Assembly (NCBI RefSeq): GCF_002311515.1
Contig: NZ_DCAO01000085.1
Location: forward strand, 21,102-29,398
Reading direction: 5' to 3'
From: Thalassospira sp. UBA1131
GTDB taxonomy: Bacteria; Pseudomonadota; Alphaproteobacteria; Rhodospirillales; Thalassospiraceae
DNA: 8,297 nucleotides
Position numbers and translations under genes: made by a program. The notes beneath the pieces were generated by a model. The model had not been told where the DNA came from. It ran no database searches and was given only the letters and a program-made list of their open reading frames with translations. Numbering within the stretch: position 1 is the first letter of the stretch; the number at the start of each line of letters is the position of its first letter. Of the stretch, positions 6,277 to 8,297 are shown in pieces.

Positions 6277-6462
6277 TCAGTGTTTGTCTTCCTTGTTGCC
6301 CATGGCGACATGCCACATATCCCACCCGGCAAGACCCACCGTCAGTGCTACGATCAACGCAAGGTCAAAGCGGGTGACATAGCCCACAAGAATGCCGACA
6401 AATCCGACAAGCACAGCAAAGGACAGAAGTGCCATGGCACGGTTCAAAAGACTGTTTTCCAT
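6277..6462 (-). CDS. Small two-helix membrane protein (61 aa)
   Basis: This 61-aa protein has two hydrophobic helices (about residues 8-27 and 32-50) separated by a short turn containing Arg, and a polar charged tail GNKEDKH. No known domain was recognised. It looks genuine despite its size: its ATG shares one base with the amidase stop (TAATG), AGGAG at 6475-6471 lies 8 nt ahead of the start, and a strong terminator follows its stop. Both termini are probably on the same side of the inner membrane. As the last gene after a TRAP permease and an amidase it may be an accessory membrane protein for that system. Its length and two helices are too few for the usual four-helix TRAP small subunit. 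Confidence 0.7.
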   Translation of the reverse strand: MENSLLNRAMALLSFAVLVGFVGILVGYVTRFDLALIVALTVGLAGWDMWHVAMGNKEDKH

Positions 6463-7814
6463 TATGCGTTCTCCTGACTGCTGAGATGTGATTTCAACCA
6501 GTTGGCGGTCCGCATCAAACGCGCATCATCGCCAATGCGACCAACAAGCTGCACGCCCATCGGCATCCCGCCTTCTGACCACAAAAGCGGAATGGTCACG
6601 GCAGGCGTTCCGCAGAACGTCCACAACCCGTTAAAGATCGGGTTGCCGGTGGTCTGATGGTTGGCCGGTGCCGGGCCAGTGGCCGCAGGCGTGATGATCG
6701 CATCACAGCGATTGAACACTTCCTCCAACCCGGCATTCAGGACCTTGCGCCAGTCAAGGGCCGCCAGATAATCGCGCGCCTTGACGTCATTGCCCTTGTC
6801 GATGGCCTCAAGGATTTCGGGTGACAGGTGATCACGGCCACGCTTTTCATAACCGTAATAATCCTTGGCCATTTCGGCAAAGTTGATCCGGGCTCGCAGC
6901 GCGTTTGCATCTTCAAACGCCTTGGGCAACGGGGCCTCGAAACATTGATCACCCAGCATTTCGGTAATTTCACGAAACGCCATGATGGTTTCCTTGTCCG
7001 CGACCTCGTCAAATTGCGGCGGCCGGACAAAGGCAAACATCGGGGTGACCAACGGATCGCTTTTGGCGACATCGACCAACCTTGGTGTCGGGCTTGGTTC
7101 TGTGGCCGGGTCCCCTGCGTCATATCCAAACAGGCTTTCGGCCACCATCGCCGCCCCGGTGATCGAATTGGCGAAAACACCGATTGTATCAAGGCTCGGA
7201 CTTTGGCTAAGAACGCCGGTCCGGGCAATCGCGCCAAAAGTCGGCTTGAACCCGACAACCCCGCAAAACGATGCCGGTCGAATAACCGATCCACCGGTTT
7301 GCGTCCCGACAGCAAGCGGCACCATGGCGGCTGCCACCGCGGCTGCCGACCCGGCCGATGATCCGCCGGGTGTATGATCGGGGTTATGCGGATTGCGCGT
7401 TTTGGATGGATGCATGAAGGCAAGCTCGGTCGAAACCGTCTTGCCCATAATGATGGCACCGGCCGCCTTCAGACGCGATACCAGAACCGCGTCTTCTTCC
7501 GGCACACGCCCCTTATCAAGGACGGTACCGTTTTCAGTCGGGATCTTGGCGGTATCAATCACGTCTTTCAGACCGACAGGAAGCCCGTGCAACGGCCCAA
7601 TCGGCGCACCGGATTGCCGCCGTGCATCAAGGGCGCGGGCCTGGGCAATCGCGTGATCGCTATCAAGCCACGCCCATGCCTGAACCTTTGGCTCGATCTC
7701 GGCAATACGCGCCAGGCAGGCTTCGACATATTCAACTGCGCGCACCGCCCCGCTGGCGAGGCGGTCGCGCAGTTCGACAACGTCAAGTGTCAGTAGCGGG
7801 TTGATATTACTCAT
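6462..7814 (-). CDS. Amidase-signature family hydrolase
   Basis: This 450-aa cytosolic enzyme has the complete amidase-signature core with its Ser-cisSer-Lys triad: K83 in GLPVGLKDVIDT, S152 in PGGSSAGSAAAVAA, and the nucleophile S176 in TQTGGSVIRPASFCGVVGFKPT. It hydrolyses a C-N amide bond; substrates in this family range from simple amides to carbamates and aryl or peptide amides, and none can be assigned from sequence. It is shorter than typical GatA, and no gatB or gatC is present, so a role in the tRNA amidotransferase is unlikely. GGGAGG (7826-7821) lies 6 nt ahead of the ATG at 7814. The gene begins 12 nt after a TRAP permease gene, suggesting that the imported compound is the amide substrate, and is coupled to the following small gene by TAATG. 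Confidence 0.9.
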   Translation of the reverse strand: MSNINPLLTLDVVELRDRLASGAVRAVEYVEACLARIAEIEPKVQAWAWLDSDHAIAQARALDARRQSGAPIGPLHGLPVGLKDVIDTAKIPTENGTVLDKGRVPEEDAVLVSRLKAAGAIIMGKTVSTELAFMHPSKTRNPHNPDHTPGGSSAGSAAAVAAAMVPLAVGTQTGGSVIRPASFCGVVGFKPTFGAIARTGVLSQSPSLDTIGVFANSITGAAMVAESLFGYDAGDPATEPSPTPRLVDVAKSDPLVTPMFAFVRPPQFDEVADKETIMAFREITEMLGDQCFEAPLPKAFEDANALRARINFAEMAKDYYGYEKRGRDHLSPEILEAIDKGNDVKARDYLAALDWRKVLNAGLEEVFNRCDAIITPAATGPAPANHQTTGNPIFNGLWTFCGTPAVTIPLLWSEGGMPMGVQLVGRIGDDARLMRTANWLKSHLSSQENA

Positions 7815-7826
7815 CTCATCCCTCCC

Positions 7827-8297
7827 TTAACGTGCGCCATAGAACAGATCTGGCAAATGGAACACGATTTGCGGGAAGGCGTACATCAGAACCATGCTGA
7901 CGATCACCATGAACAGGAACGGCATGATCCCCTTGAAGATATCGGTCAACAATATCCCGCTTGGCGCCACCCCCTTAAGGTAATAGGCCGACATCGCCAT
8001 GGGCGGAGTCAGGAACGAGGTCTGCAGGTTCAGCGCCACCAGAATACCAAAGAACAGCGGATCGATATCAAACAGCGGCAGAAGCGGCAGGAAGATCGGA
8101 ACGAAGATGATGATGATCTCCGACCATTCCAGCGGCCAGCCCAGCAGGAAGATGATCAACTGTGCAAGCAGAAGGAACTGAAGCGGTGTCAGGTCCAGAC
8201 CACCGACAAACTCGGCAATCACATGTTCACCACCAAGATAAGAGAACACCGAGGAGAACGTATAGGAACCGACAAACAGCCAGCACACCATCGCCGA
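7827..8297 (-). CDS. TRAP transporter large permease, DctM family (C-terminal part)
   Basis: The frame is open to the window edge, so only the last 156 residues of a protein usually 430 aa or longer are present. The segment is very hydrophobic, with about four membrane helices. It has DctM-type features: a helix beginning around LTPLQFLLLAQLIIFLLGWP, a loop with FDIDPLFFGILVALNLQ, the polar TSFLTPPMAMSAYYLKG hairpin typical of the C-terminal half of TRAP large subunits, and a final helix before FPQIVFHLPDLFYGAR. TRAP large permeases form the sodium-driven transport channel for organic acids and related solutes, working with a small membrane subunit and a periplasmic binding protein, presumably encoded beyond the window. 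The substrate cannot be read from this part. The amidase gene follows 12 nt later. Confidence 0.88.
   Translation of the reverse strand, partial: SAMVCWLFVGSYTFSSVFSYLGGEHVIAEFVGGLDLTPLQFLLLAQLIIFLLGWPLEWSEIIIIFVPIFLPLLPLFDIDPLFFGILVALNLQTSFLTPPMAMSAYYLKGVAPSGILLTDIFKGIMPFLFMVIVSMVLMYAFPQIVFHLPDLFYGAR

Noticed and set aside
6828..7361. 177-codon open frame on the plus strand inside the amidase gene
   Set aside because: It is antisense to the amidase-signature core, has no domain, and no promoter or ribosome binding site was seen.
7827..8297. TRAP permease as the ectoine importer (TeaC/UehC type) for the nearby doe genes
   Set aside because: It is on the opposite strand, 5.5 kb away, and grouped with an amidase; nothing in the visible C-terminal part indicates ectoine specificity.

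Overview
The window looks like chromosomal DNA of a marine or halotolerant alphaproteobacterium. Base composition is even and moderately GC-rich, genes are tightly packed with ATGA or TAATG overlaps, and the gene content (ectoine catabolism, TRAP transport, sulfotransferases) fits Rhodospirillales such as Thalassospira. That taxon is inferred from overall gene character and was not tested. No rRNA, tRNA, CRISPR array, insertion sequence or phage gene was seen.

Region 1 (1-2321, + strand) is an ectoine-breakdown module. It holds the 3' part of an M24/creatinase-fold ectoine hydrolase (DoeA/EutD), a zinc-dependent N-acetyl-diaminobutyrate deacetylase of the AstE/AspA family (DoeB/EutE), and an Lrp/AsnC-type regulator (DoeX). 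DoeA opens the ectoine ring, DoeB removes the acetyl group to give L-2,4-diaminobutyrate, and DoeX presumably senses an intermediate. The 108-bp doeA-doeB gap carries two hairpins; the second looks like an intrinsic terminator or attenuator directly before the doeB ribosome binding site.

Region 2 (2322-2528) is a 207-bp intergenic stretch. It has a hairpin behind doeX and then a series of AATT/AT tracts spaced about one helical turn apart, just before a GTG-start gene.

Region 3 (2529-6166, + strand) is a four-gene set of poorly understood function. It encodes a membrane-anchored arylsulfotransferase-like beta-propeller, a small secreted or membrane protein with a YVGPGAG motif, a three-helix membrane protein whose topology resembles the EMC3/YidC superfamily, and a cytosolic P-loop (PAPS-type) sulfotransferase. 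Stop-start overlaps join genes 1-2 and 3-4. The set suggests a two-compartment sulfo-transfer system and is the most interesting part of the window.

Region 4 (6277-8297, - strand) is the 3' end of a convergent operon: a TRAP transporter large permease (cut by the window edge), an amidase-signature hydrolase and a 61-aa two-helix membrane protein. A strong terminator serving this strand lies in the convergent gap at 6202-6239. The layout suggests uptake and hydrolysis of an unknown amide.
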